Of a stretch of 7,473 bases of DNA, positions 1-6,229 are shown piece after piece (position 1 is the stretch's first letter; every line of letters starts with the position of its first letter). Source of the DNA: Bacteroidales bacterium. GTDB lineage: Bacteria; Bacteroidota; Bacteroidia; Bacteroidales; UBA1402. Location of the stretch: contig JALNXZ010000068.1 of the NCBI GenBank assembly GCA_023230125.1, positions 1 through 7,473 on the forward strand, given 5' to 3'. A program made the position numbers and the translations under genes. The notes beneath the pieces were generated by a model. It saw nothing but the letters and a program-made list of their open reading frames with translations, was not told the origin of the DNA and made no database searches.

Positions 1-5
1 AGCCT

Positions 6-1106
6 ATGAAGCGCATTACATTTCTTTTGACAATCATCCTTTTAGCTCAATTCACCTATGCCCAAAAAGAGGTCTATCATTTATTGATCGGCACCTATAC
101 CAATACCGGAAAAAGTCAGGGTATTTACGCCTATGATGTTGATATGGGAAGAGCTGTATTTACGCAAAAATCCGTGACTACAGGCATCTCTAATCCAAGT
201 TACCTGACTCTGACACCAGACAAGAGATTTGTATATTCTGTAAACGAGACGTCAGAAAACAGTGCCGCCAATGCCTACTCTTTTGATAAGAACACCGCCG
301 AACTCACATTTATAAACCAATCAGCGACGAGCAGTCCGGGCCCTTGTTTCATCTTCGCCAGCGACAAACATGTCTTTACGGCAAATTACAAAGGTGGGAG
401 TCTTTCCGTTTTCGGACGAAATTCCGATGGATCTTTGACAAAATTATTGCAAAAAATCCAACATTCAGGAAACAACAAAAACCCTCAGAATCAGGCAGTT
501 TCGCATGTTCATCAAGTCATTATGACACCGGATAAGAATTTTGTCAGCGTCAATGATTTGGGTACGGACAAAGTGACCATTTACAAATACAACCCCAAAT
601 CGACAACAGAAATTCTGACTCCCTGGGATTCACTTTCCTCAAAAACTGGTAGCGGTCCACGTCATTCGACCTTCAGCAAGAATGGGAAAAGGCTTTATGT
701 CTTACATGAACTTGACGGCTCGCTTTCTGTTTTAACGATGAAAAAAGGAAAATTGAGTTTGATTCAGGAAAATTCAGTGGTAAAAGATGGCCATAAAGGT
801 TTTCCTGCAGATATCCATCTCTCACCCGACGGAAAATATTTATATGCCAGCAACAGACGTCCGGCAAATGAAATCAACTGTTTTTCGGTGGCTAAAGATG
901 GTAAACTAAAAATCAAACAGCAAATTTCGACCACAGGCGATGGCCCACGCAATTTTGCCATAACACCCGATGGAAAATATTTGTTGATAGCTCATCAATA
1001 CTCTAATAATATCGTCATCTTTAAACGGGATGTAAAAACCGGATTACTGTCAGATACCGGAGACCGGATTGAAGTAGGTGCTCCCGTTTGTCTAACGTTT
1101 TATTGA
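6..1106 (+). CDS. Exported lactonase-family seven-bladed beta-propeller protein
   Basis: A 366-residue protein of the lactonase family (Pfam PF10282, the 6-phosphogluconolactonase YbhE/Pgl type). Seen: a Sec signal peptide at residues 1-20 (basic start, hydrophobic core, cleavage after TYAQ, no lipobox cysteine), then repeated propeller motifs such as TPDKRFVYSVNE (70-81), SHVHQVIMTPD (166 on), GPRHSTFSKNGKRLYVLHE (217 on), LSPDGKYLYASN (272 on) and GPRNFAITPDGKYLLIAH (313 on), ending in the family-typical PVCLTF. Length matches the family. The cytoplasmic E. coli member hydrolyses 6-phosphogluconolactone; because this copy is exported, a role on another periplasmic or extracellular lactone or sugar acid is more likely. 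The true substrate is unknown. The start is the first ATG, directly before the signal peptide; its upstream region lies outside the window. The next gene is separated by a terminator, so the two are probably not cotranscribed. Confidence 0.88.
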   Translation: MKRITFLLTIILLAQFTYAQKEVYHLLIGTYTNTGKSQGIYAYDVDMGRAVFTQKSVTTGISNPSYLTLTPDKRFVYSVNETSENSAANAYSFDKNTAELTFINQSATSSPGPCFIFASDKHVFTANYKGGSLSVFGRNSDGSLTKLLQKIQHSGNNKNPQNQAVSHVHQVIMTPDKNFVSVNDLGTDKVTIYKYNPKSTTEILTPWDSLSSKTGSGPRHSTFSKNGKRLYVLHELDGSLSVLTMKKGKLSLIQENSVVKDGHKGFPADIHLSPDGKYLYASNRRPANEINCFSVAKDGKLKIKQQISTTGDGPRNFAITPDGKYLLIAHQYSNNIVIFKRDVKTGLLSDTGDRIEVGAPVCLTFY

Positions 1107-1114
1107 TAAAACAG

Positions 1115-1149
1115 TGCAAGAAATTGCAAAAGCGACATAGATCAGTCGT
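1115..1149 (+). other. Two small hairpins in the 3' untranslated region
   Basis: Just after the lactonase stop there is a TGCAA/TTGCA stem closed by a GAAA tetraloop (1115-1128), then a CGAC/GTCG stem with an 8-base loop (1133-1148, extendable by one G-U pair). With the terminator that follows they make three stem-loops in a row in the transcript tail. They may protect the mRNA 3' end; no promoter for a separate small RNA was seen here. The stems are short, so chance is possible. Confidence 0.3.
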
Positions 1150-1163
1150 ATTTAAAGACAGGA

Positions 1164-1213
1164 AAGCGGTTCTGACAGAAATGAATTTTGTTGGAACCGC
1201 TTATTCTTTTTTT
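1164..1213 (+). terminator. Intrinsic transcription terminator after the lactonase gene
   Basis: A perfect 9-bp stem AAGCGGTTC (1164-1172) / GAACCGCTT (1194-1202) is followed by a T-rich tract with seven consecutive T (1207-1213). The 21-base loop can pair further internally (CA-AAA against TTTTG with a bulge). This is a good Rho-independent terminator on the + strand and ends the upstream transcription unit. Confidence 0.82.
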
Positions 1214-1217
1214 ATAA

Positions 1218-1249
1218 TTTGGAAATAAAAGCTGCAAAAAGTAACTTTG
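1218..1249 (+). promoter_or_regulatory. Bacteroidota-type promoter of nagB
   Basis: TTTG at 1218-1221, a 20-bp spacer, and TAACTTTG at 1242-1249 match the primary sigma-factor consensus known from Bacteroides (-33 TTTG, -7 TAnnTTTG) in both boxes and in spacing. Transcription would start near 1254-1257, giving a leader of about 60-65 bases before the nagB ATG. The promoter lies directly behind the terminator, as expected for a new transcription unit. Confidence 0.75.
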
Positions 1250-1259
1250 CAAATTCATA

Positions 1260-1277
1260 GAACCCCTATGAGGGTTT
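1260..1277 (+). other. Small hairpin at the 5' end of the nagB leader
   Basis: AACCC (1261-1265) pairs with GGGTT (1272-1276) around a 6-base loop; a G-U pair can extend the stem. An alternative fold pairs CCCT with AGGG around ATG. It lies only a few bases after the predicted transcription start, where a stem can stabilise the mRNA. No known riboswitch (for example glmS) is recognisable, and chance is possible. Confidence 0.3.
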
Positions 1278-1318
1278 TCAAAACAAACAGATAGTCAAGT
1301 TATTTAATAATCAAACTT

Positions 1319-2104
1319 ATGCGCTTAATCATTCAACCTGACACTACAGGAATTTCTACATGGGTGGCCAATTATGTTGCTACAAAAATCAGGAACTTTG
1401 CTCCAAATGCCGAACACCCATTCTTGCTTGGCTTGCCTACAGGATCAAGTCCACTTGGAGCCTATAAGAAGCTCATTGAGTTGCACAATCAAGGATTGGT
1501 TTCCTTCAAGCATGTTATCACTTTCAACATGGATGAATATGTAGGAATACCCCAAAAACATCCTCAAAGCTACTACACTTTTATGTGGGACAATTTATTC
1601 AGCCACATTGACATCTTGCCTGAGAATGTAAATATCTTGAACGGCAATGCTCCGGATCTGAAAGCAGAATGTCAGGCTTATGAGGACAAAATCAAATCAT
1701 TGGGCGGCATTCAACTATTTTTGGGCGGTATCGGCCCTGACGGTCATATTGCCTTCAACGAACCAGGCTCTTCCCTTCAATCACGCACACGTATCAAAAC
1801 ATTGACAGAAGATACCATGATTGCCAATTCACGCTTTTTCAACAACGACGTCAACCTGGTACCAAAACATGCACTCACCGTCGGTGTAGGCACAGTAATG
1901 GATTCAAAAGAAGTGCTCATTATGGTGAACGGCCATTCCAAGGCACGTGCCTTATATCATGCCGTTGAAGGATCGGTCAATCATATGTGGACCATTAGTG
2001 CCTTGCAGATGCATCCAAAGGGGATTATTGTTTGTGATGAAGCAGCAACAGATGAACTAAAAGTAGGTACCTATCGATATTTTAAAGATATCGAGAAGTT
2101 GTAA
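1319..2104 (+). CDS. nagB: Glucosamine-6-phosphate deaminase
   Basis: A 261-residue enzyme that converts glucosamine 6-phosphate and water to fructose 6-phosphate and ammonia in the cytoplasm, feeding amino sugars into glycolysis. Seen: phosphate-loop LPTGSSPLG (39-47), FNMDEYVG (69-76) with Asp72, and the signature GGIGPDGHIAFNEPGSS (136-152) with Asp141, His143 and Glu148. These are the four catalytic residues of E. coli NagB at identical numbering, which also supports the chosen ATG. The C-terminus ends near HPKGIIVCDEAATDEL and a YRYFKDIEKL tail, the usual NagB end, and length is normal for the family. There is no Shine-Dalgarno, only an A/T-rich leader. The gene has its own promoter upstream and is followed, 88 bases on and with no terminator seen, by a gene encoding a degenerate paralogue of itself, so cotranscription is likely. 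Confidence 0.97.
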   Translation: MRLIIQPDTTGISTWVANYVATKIRNFAPNAEHPFLLGLPTGSSPLGAYKKLIELHNQGLVSFKHVITFNMDEYVGIPQKHPQSYYTFMWDNLFSHIDILPENVNILNGNAPDLKAECQAYEDKIKSLGGIQLFLGGIGPDGHIAFNEPGSSLQSRTRIKTLTEDTMIANSRFFNNDVNLVPKHALTVGVGTVMDSKEVLIMVNGHSKARALYHAVEGSVNHMWTISALQMHPKGIIVCDEAATDELKVGTYRYFKDIEKL

Positions 2105-2192
2105 ATATTGCGTTGTGGACTCTGCCAGGTTGCAGGAGCTTCAAAGACGATGTTTACAAACCTTTTAAAATTTATTTTAAAATATATAAAAG

Positions 2193-4181
2193 ATGGAATT
2201 AGACTTAAGTTCCAAGATTACATTAGAACGCATACCAGAGCGTTATTACAAACCAACAGACATGATAGAGAATCTGCGTCAAACTCGTTTCGAGAGACTG
2301 CGGACGAATATTTACAAAGATTCGGTAGTTGGAGCACATTACATTGCTAAAAATATTGCAAACCTTATCCGGGGTAAAGCAGAAAAAGGAGAACAATGTG
2401 TCTTAGGCTTGTCAGGTGGATTTTCAACTTTGGGTGTATATGAAAATCTAGCAAAAATGCATCTTGAAGAAGGATTGAGTTTTGAAAATGTTGTTGTATT
2501 CAATGTTTCGGAATTTTTTCCAATCATTGATGATGAAAGACACTCAAATACAAAATTACTACATCATCATTTGCTGGACAAAGTAAATATCAAGCCTGAA
2601 AATTTTTTTACCCCTGATTCAACGTTAAATCGTTCCACTTTGGCCGATTTCTGTCACGATTATGAAGAGTTGATTGAGCAACACGGTGGATTGGATCTGG
2701 TTATGGCCAGTGTAGGTCTGGTTGGAAATATTGCCTACAACGAGCCAGGTTCTCAAACCAGCACATTTACCAGATTGATGTTGCTCGACGAGGTTTCCCA
2801 AAATGATTTGAATAAATATTACAGCTCATCATCGGAAGTACCGAACAGTGCCATCACGATAGGAATCGGCACCATCCTGAATGCCAAACAGGTCGTTCTG
2901 GTAGCCTGGGGCGAACAAAAATCAGCCATCCTGAAAGAGGTGATTGAAGGTCATATGAATGACAAAGTACCAGCATCCTTCCTACAACTTCACAAAAATG
3001 CTGTTGCATTCATAGACCTGGATGCAGCCCAGCAGCTCACCCGTCTTAGCCATCCTTGGATGGTTGGTCATTGTGAATGGACAGACATGTTGATACGCAG
3101 AGCCATCGTCTGGTTGTGTGCAGAAACCGGGAAGCCCATCCTAAAACTCACCAACAAAGATTACAACCAACATAGTCTGGATGAACTGCTGGCACTCTAT
3201 GGCTCAGCATACAATGTAAACATCAAGATATTCAATGATCTGCAACATACCATCACCGGCTGGCCTGGTGGGAAGCCCGATACAGACGATACCAATCGTC
3301 CTGAACGGGCAAAACCATTTCCAAAACGCGTGTTGATTTTCAGCCCACATCCGGATGATGACGTGATTTCCATGGGAGGAACCTTTCAACGTCTGGTCGA
3401 TCAACATCATGATGTTCATGTGGCCTATGAAACTTCCGGCAATATTGCCGTCGGTGATGAAGAAGTGATTCGTTCTTTATCTCTGATGCAACTTATTCTG
3501 AACAAGTATGATGAAAAGAATAAGGATTTAAAACAGAAATACGCCGAAATGCTTTATTTCCTCAAAGATGTCAAAAAACCTGGAGACATTGATACTGCAG
3601 ATGTTCTATACTTTAAGGCAAGATTGAGACAAGAAGAGGCCAGGTCTGCAGATCGTTTCATGGGTGTAAAACCAGAAAATGTTCATTTCCTCGAACTTCC
3701 GTTTTATGAAACCGGAACTGTTAAAAAAGGAAAACTAACAGAAGCCGACATCAATATTGTCATTGATTTGTTGAAATCTGTCAAACCAGATCAGATTTTT
3801 GTTGCCGGAGACCTTGCAGACCCTCACGGTACACATAAAGTTTGTCTGGACGCAGCTCTTGCAGGTATCTACGAACTGAAGAATGAACCATGGGTGAAAG
3901 AATGTCGTATCTGGATGTACCGTGGTGCATGGGCGGAATGGGAAATTGACCGCATTGAGATGGCCGTACCTATGAGTCCTGAGCAATTGCGCAGTAAACG
4001 CAACAGCATCCTCAAGCACCAGTCACAGATGGAAAGTGCGCCGTTCCTTGGCAACGATGAGCGACTCTTCTGGCAGAGAGCTGAAGACCGCAATCAAACT
4101 ACCGCCGCACTCTACAATAATCTTGGTTTGGCTTCCTATGAAGCGATTGAGGCTTTTGTGGAATACAAGCTGGAATATTGA
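2193..4181 (+). CDS. NagB-like (catalytically degenerate) / PIG-L LmbE-type deacetylase fusion
   Basis: A 662-residue cytoplasmic protein with two domains. Residues ~35-290 are a NagB/SugarP-isomerase fold homologous to the preceding deaminase; ~290-380 is a conserved connecting region rich in Trp and Asp (CEWTDMLIRRAIVWLCAE, then GWPGGKPDTDD); ~378-662 is a PIG-L/LmbE domain of the GlcNAc-deacetylase superfamily. In the NagB part the catalytic positions are changed: FNMDEY becomes FNVSEF (Asp72 to Ser106), and PDGHIAFNE becomes LVGNIAYNE (Asp141 to Val177, His143 to Asn179); only the Glu148 equivalent, Glu184, stays. The phosphate loop PTGSSP is SGGFST. The PIG-L part keeps SPHPDDD (384-390) and DPHGTH (543-548), the expected zinc ligands. 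Deaminase activity is therefore doubtful; hydrolysis of an N-acyl amino sugar is plausible but the substrate is unknown. Databases may name it glucosamine-6-phosphate deaminase from the N-terminal half. ATG 2193 follows an A/T-rich stretch and starts the conserved region. Confidence 0.9.
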   Translation: MELDLSSKITLERIPERYYKPTDMIENLRQTRFERLRTNIYKDSVVGAHYIAKNIANLIRGKAEKGEQCVLGLSGGFSTLGVYENLAKMHLEEGLSFENVVVFNVSEFFPIIDDERHSNTKLLHHHLLDKVNIKPENFFTPDSTLNRSTLADFCHDYEELIEQHGGLDLVMASVGLVGNIAYNEPGSQTSTFTRLMLLDEVSQNDLNKYYSSSSEVPNSAITIGIGTILNAKQVVLVAWGEQKSAILKEVIEGHMNDKVPASFLQLHKNAVAFIDLDAAQQLTRLSHPWMVGHCEWTDMLIRRAIVWLCAETGKPILKLTNKDYNQHSLDELLALYGSAYNVNIKIFNDLQHTITGWPGGKPDTDDTNRPERAKPFPKRVLIFSPHPDDDVISMGGTFQRLVDQHHDVHVAYETSGNIAVGDEEVIRSLSLMQLILNKYDEKNKDLKQKYAEMLYFLKDVKKPGDIDTADVLYFKARLRQEEARSADRFMGVKPENVHFLELPFYETGTVKKGKLTEADINIVIDLLKSVKPDQIFVAGDLADPHGTHKVCLDAALAGIYELKNEPWVKECRIWMYRGAWAEWEIDRIEMAVPMSPEQLRSKRNSILKHQSQMESAPFLGNDERLFWQRAEDRNQTTAALYNNLGLASYEAIEAFVEYKLEY

Positions 4182-4291
4182 TCCGTACATCTTACACATT
4201 TTTAAAAAGGCCACTTTAATACTTTTTTAATCAGATTATCACGTGGAGATGATTACAATAATCAGAAATCAGAATCTTTTGATGAAGGTTA

Positions 4292-4309
4292 TTGTGTATA
4301 TTTACACAA
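4292..4309 (+). promoter_or_regulatory. 18-bp dyad with CRP/FNR-like geometry upstream of the patatin gene
   Basis: TTGTGTA (4292-4298) and TACACAA (4303-4309) are perfect inverted repeats with four bases between. Read as TGTGT-N6-ACACA it has the half-site spacing of CRP/FNR-family operators (TGTGA-N6-TCACA), with one base changed in each half. It ends 36 bases before the preferred patatin ATG and contains TATATTTA (4297-4304), one base off the Bacteroidota -7 box, though no well-spaced -33 box was found. It could equally form a hairpin in a leader. The operator role is inference. Confidence 0.4.
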
Positions 4310-4345
4310 GAAATTCGAACGGAATTACAAATCAAATCCTTATCT

Positions 4346-5170
4346 ATGGAAAGCAGCAATGTTGAGACACAAAATCAAAGTGAAATGTCACTTGGTCTAT
4401 GCCTTAGCGGAGGTGGAGCTTTGGGTTTTGCACATATTGGGGTTTTACAGGCACTTTTGGAAAATGGTATAGAACCTGAGATTATTTCAGGTTCAAGTAT
4501 GGGTGCCATCGTTGGCACTCTTTATGCTGCTGGAATCAGCCCTGACGAGATGTTAAAGATCATCAAAGAAGGCAGGATTTACCACGTTTCAAGACTCTTG
4601 ACTCTTAAACCTGGATTTTGGAAATCAGGCTGGTCTAACCATAGTACAGTACTTTCCTTAGTCAAGGAGGTTATCCCTCATAACAGTTTTGAGAAGTTGC
4701 AGAAAAAAATGTTCATTTGTGTGACAAATCTGAACACTGCCCAATGGGAAATCAAAAGTACAGGGAAAAGATTGAATGCCTGGGTTTCTGCATCGGCAAG
4801 TATCCCCGGCGTTTTTGAGGCTTATGAATACAACAATATTTTCTATGTCGACGGAGGTTTGCTCAACAATATGCCGGCTCAACCCCTTCGCGATACTTGC
4901 CACACCATCATCGGTGTAGATGTACTGCCCTATTCTGTTCCCTTAGACCTGAAAAAGCCATTAGACACAATTATTCAATCCATTCGTGGAGTCCAGAGCA
5001 TGAATTCAACTAAGGGCAGGTCGCTTTGCAAGTACATCATAGAGCCACAGGTATTGAATCATTTTAATGAGTTCAGATTTGATGCTTATCAGAGAATTTA
5101 TGAACAAGGTTATCAGGACACGCTAGATTATATTAAAAAAAATCCTGAGATTTTGAACCTTAGAAACTAG
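4346..5170 (+). CDS. Patatin-like phospholipase (serine acyl hydrolase)
   Basis: A 274-residue protein of the patatin/RssA-like family, which hydrolyses acyl esters of phospholipids or related lipids through a Ser-Asp dyad. Seen: oxyanion-hole loop SGGGALGFAHIG (21-32), nucleophile elbow GSSMG (49-53, Ser51), and DGG (169-171, Asp169) in YVDGGLLNNMP, all intact and in the family order. SASASIPGVFE (148-158) is the conserved stretch before the DGG strand. There is no signal peptide or outer-membrane barrel, so it resembles the small soluble RssA/YchK type, probably cytoplasmic. Reading could begin further upstream at a TTG (4292), but that codon sits in a palindrome and adds 18 unconserved residues; ATG 4346 is preferred, with ATG 4385 a second possibility. 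It looks monocistronic: 164 bases separate it from the fusion gene and the next gene has its own candidate control region. Confidence 0.93.
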   Translation: MESSNVETQNQSEMSLGLCLSGGGALGFAHIGVLQALLENGIEPEIISGSSMGAIVGTLYAAGISPDEMLKIIKEGRIYHVSRLLTLKPGFWKSGWSNHSTVLSLVKEVIPHNSFEKLQKKMFICVTNLNTAQWEIKSTGKRLNAWVSASASIPGVFEAYEYNNIFYVDGGLLNNMPAQPLRDTCHTIIGVDVLPYSVPLDLKKPLDTIIQSIRGVQSMNSTKGRSLCKYIIEPQVLNHFNEFRFDAYQRIYEQGYQDTLDYIKKNPEILNLRN

Positions 5171-5217
5171 TTTCTGTTTTATCGGATATGAATTTTTCCA
5201 GACTTGGTATTATAAAA

Positions 5218-5240
5218 AAGGAATTTGTTCCTTACATTTG
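5218..5240 (+). promoter_or_regulatory. Palindrome abutting a -7-like box ahead of the ECF-S operon
   Basis: AAGGAA (5218-5223), TTTG, TTCCTT (5228-5233) is a perfect 6-bp dyad that runs into TACATTTG (5233-5240), an exact match to the Bacteroidota -7 consensus TAnnTTTG. A good -33 box at the usual distance is missing; TTGG at 5204-5207 is about five bases too far. If real, transcription starts near 5246, which rules out the TTG at 5238 as a start codon and leaves a leader of about 25 bases before ATG 5271. The dyad would sit where a repressor could block RNA polymerase. No T-tract follows, so it is not a terminator. Confidence 0.42.
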
Positions 5241-5270
5241 AAATCCAAAATTTTAATAAAAACAGCATTT

Positions 5271-5786
5271 ATGATAGTGACAACATCCTTCAGGCAAAAC
5301 AATCTTTCGCTTGCAAATGCTAAGACATATCTTTTTAGTGCATTATTTGTGATTGGCAACCTGGTTTTACCCCAAATTTGCCATCTCGTGCCTGACGGTG
5401 GGAAAATATTTCTGCCCATTTATTTTTTCACCTTGATAGCTTCTTACAAGTTCGGATTAAAGGTCGGATTGCTGACAGCCATCTTCTCTCCACTTATGAA
5501 TTGTCTTTTTTTCGGGATGCCCATGCTGAGCATGCTTCCTGTCATACTGATAAAATCTTGTCTTCTGGCTGTAGCCGCAGCTTGGATCGCCCAAAAGAGC
5601 CAATCCGTTTCTTTATTGCTGATAGCCTTGACCATTCTCACCTATCAGGTATTGGGAGGGTTGGCCGAATGGATAATCACCACTGATTTCATGGCTGCTG
5701 CTCAGGATTTCAGACTCGGTCTTCCGGGAATCATCATTCAATGGATGGCCGGTTTTGGAATCTTAAAATGGATGGCAAAAGAATAA
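5271..5786 (+). CDS. ECF-transporter S-component-like membrane protein
   Basis: A 171-residue, strongly hydrophobic protein with about six predicted membrane segments (roughly 19-37, 46-60, 63-82, 86-107, 113-135, 148-167), the size and layout of substrate-binding S components of energy-coupling-factor vitamin transporters. The stretch GLKVGLLTAIFSPLMNCLFF followed by GMPMLSMLP (62-90) resembles the glycine-rich loop and FGMP segment I associate with this family. No ATPase (EcfA) or EcfT gene is in the window, so it is either solitary or uses a shared module encoded elsewhere. The substrate cannot be read from the sequence; the next gene, a phosphoribosyltransferase 7 bases away, points to a base-like compound. 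ATG 5271 is chosen over an upstream TTG (5238) because that TTG lies in a -7-like promoter box and adds 11 residues of no evident role. Confidence 0.72.
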   Translation: MIVTTSFRQNNLSLANAKTYLFSALFVIGNLVLPQICHLVPDGGKIFLPIYFFTLIASYKFGLKVGLLTAIFSPLMNCLFFGMPMLSMLPVILIKSCLLAVAAAWIAQKSQSVSLLLIALTILTYQVLGGLAEWIITTDFMAAAQDFRLGLPGIIIQWMAGFGILKWMAKE

Positions 5787-5793
5787 TATTCAT

Positions 5794-6201
5794 ATGAACG
5801 CCAAAAGTTTCGAGGAAATCAGAAAACAATTTGAGTCCATTACCTTTCAAGAAGATTTCGAAATGATTGTGGCTGTGGCAAATGGTGGAATCATTCCTGC
5901 CGCCATACTGAACCAGCGTCTCAATCTGGAAATCCAACTTTTAAAGCTACATCTTAGGGATGCCTCTCAGAAACAAATATTTGACAAGCCTCAATTACTT
6001 GAAGAGATTCGGTTTGAAGTAAAGGATAAAAGTATATTGCTTGTAGAAGACCGCGTAAAGACAGGAACCACTCTGACCTATGCCAAACAATTGCTGATAG
6101 AGGCAGGAGCGAGAAACGTAAAAACATTTGCGGTAAACGGGAATGCGGATTACTTCCTGTACAACGAGAATTGCTTTATGTTCCCCTGGATCATGAAATG
6201 A
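5794..6201 (+). CDS. Small type I phosphoribosyltransferase
   Basis: A 135-residue cytoplasmic protein of the PRTase type I fold, which transfers ribose 5-phosphate from PRPP to a nitrogenous base. Seen: the PRPP-binding loop ILLVEDRVKTGTTL (81-94), with Glu85-Asp86 for the usual acidic pair and TGTT binding the 5'-phosphate; an N-terminal AVANGGIIPAAIL (27-39) in the place of the pyrophosphate loop (usually RGG, here NGG); and a C-terminal FPW (130-132) like that closing xanthine/guanine-type purine PRTases. It is at the short end for the family, with little hood domain. The base accepted is unknown; purine-like is the best guess. It starts 7 bases after the membrane protein gene, which suggests translational coupling and a shared substrate. 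A regulatory, non-catalytic role is an alternative given the altered loops. Confidence 0.82.
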   Translation: MNAKSFEEIRKQFESITFQEDFEMIVAVANGGIIPAAILNQRLNLEIQLLKLHLRDASQKQIFDKPQLLEEIRFEVKDKSILLVEDRVKTGTTLTYAKQLLIEAGARNVKTFAVNGNADYFLYNENCFMFPWIMK

Positions 6202-6229
6202 TAGTTTCGGATTCTAAACCAAATTCACT

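Noticed and set aside
1260..1318. Riboswitch or glmS-like ribozyme in the nagB leader
   Set aside because: The leader is about 60 bases with a single 5-6 bp hairpin, far too small and without known conserved cores.
2108..2350. 80-residue frame on the plus strand spanning the nagB to fusion gap
   Set aside because: It begins with TTG, overlaps the fusion gene by 158 bases in another frame, and its translation is rich in Arg and Thr without motif. Start and composition are unconvincing.
4204..4228. AAAAAG / CTTTTT stem after the fusion gene as a terminator
   Set aside because: The stem has only one G-C pair with a 12-base loop, too weak to call; termination here remains possible but unsupported.
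4228..4255. TAATCA/TGATTA inverted repeat and a CACGTG palindrome in the 4182-4345 gap
   Set aside because: Short elements in an A/T-rich spacer with 16 bases between the arms; expected by chance and without a fitting regulator.
4292..4345. Longer patatin start at TTG 4292
   Set aside because: The codon lies within the dyad, adds 18 residues with no family similarity, and a better ATG follows at 4346.
5238..5270. Longer start of the S-component-like gene at TTG 5238
   Set aside because: It overlaps the TAnnTTTG box, and the ATG at 5271 gives a normal-sized S component.
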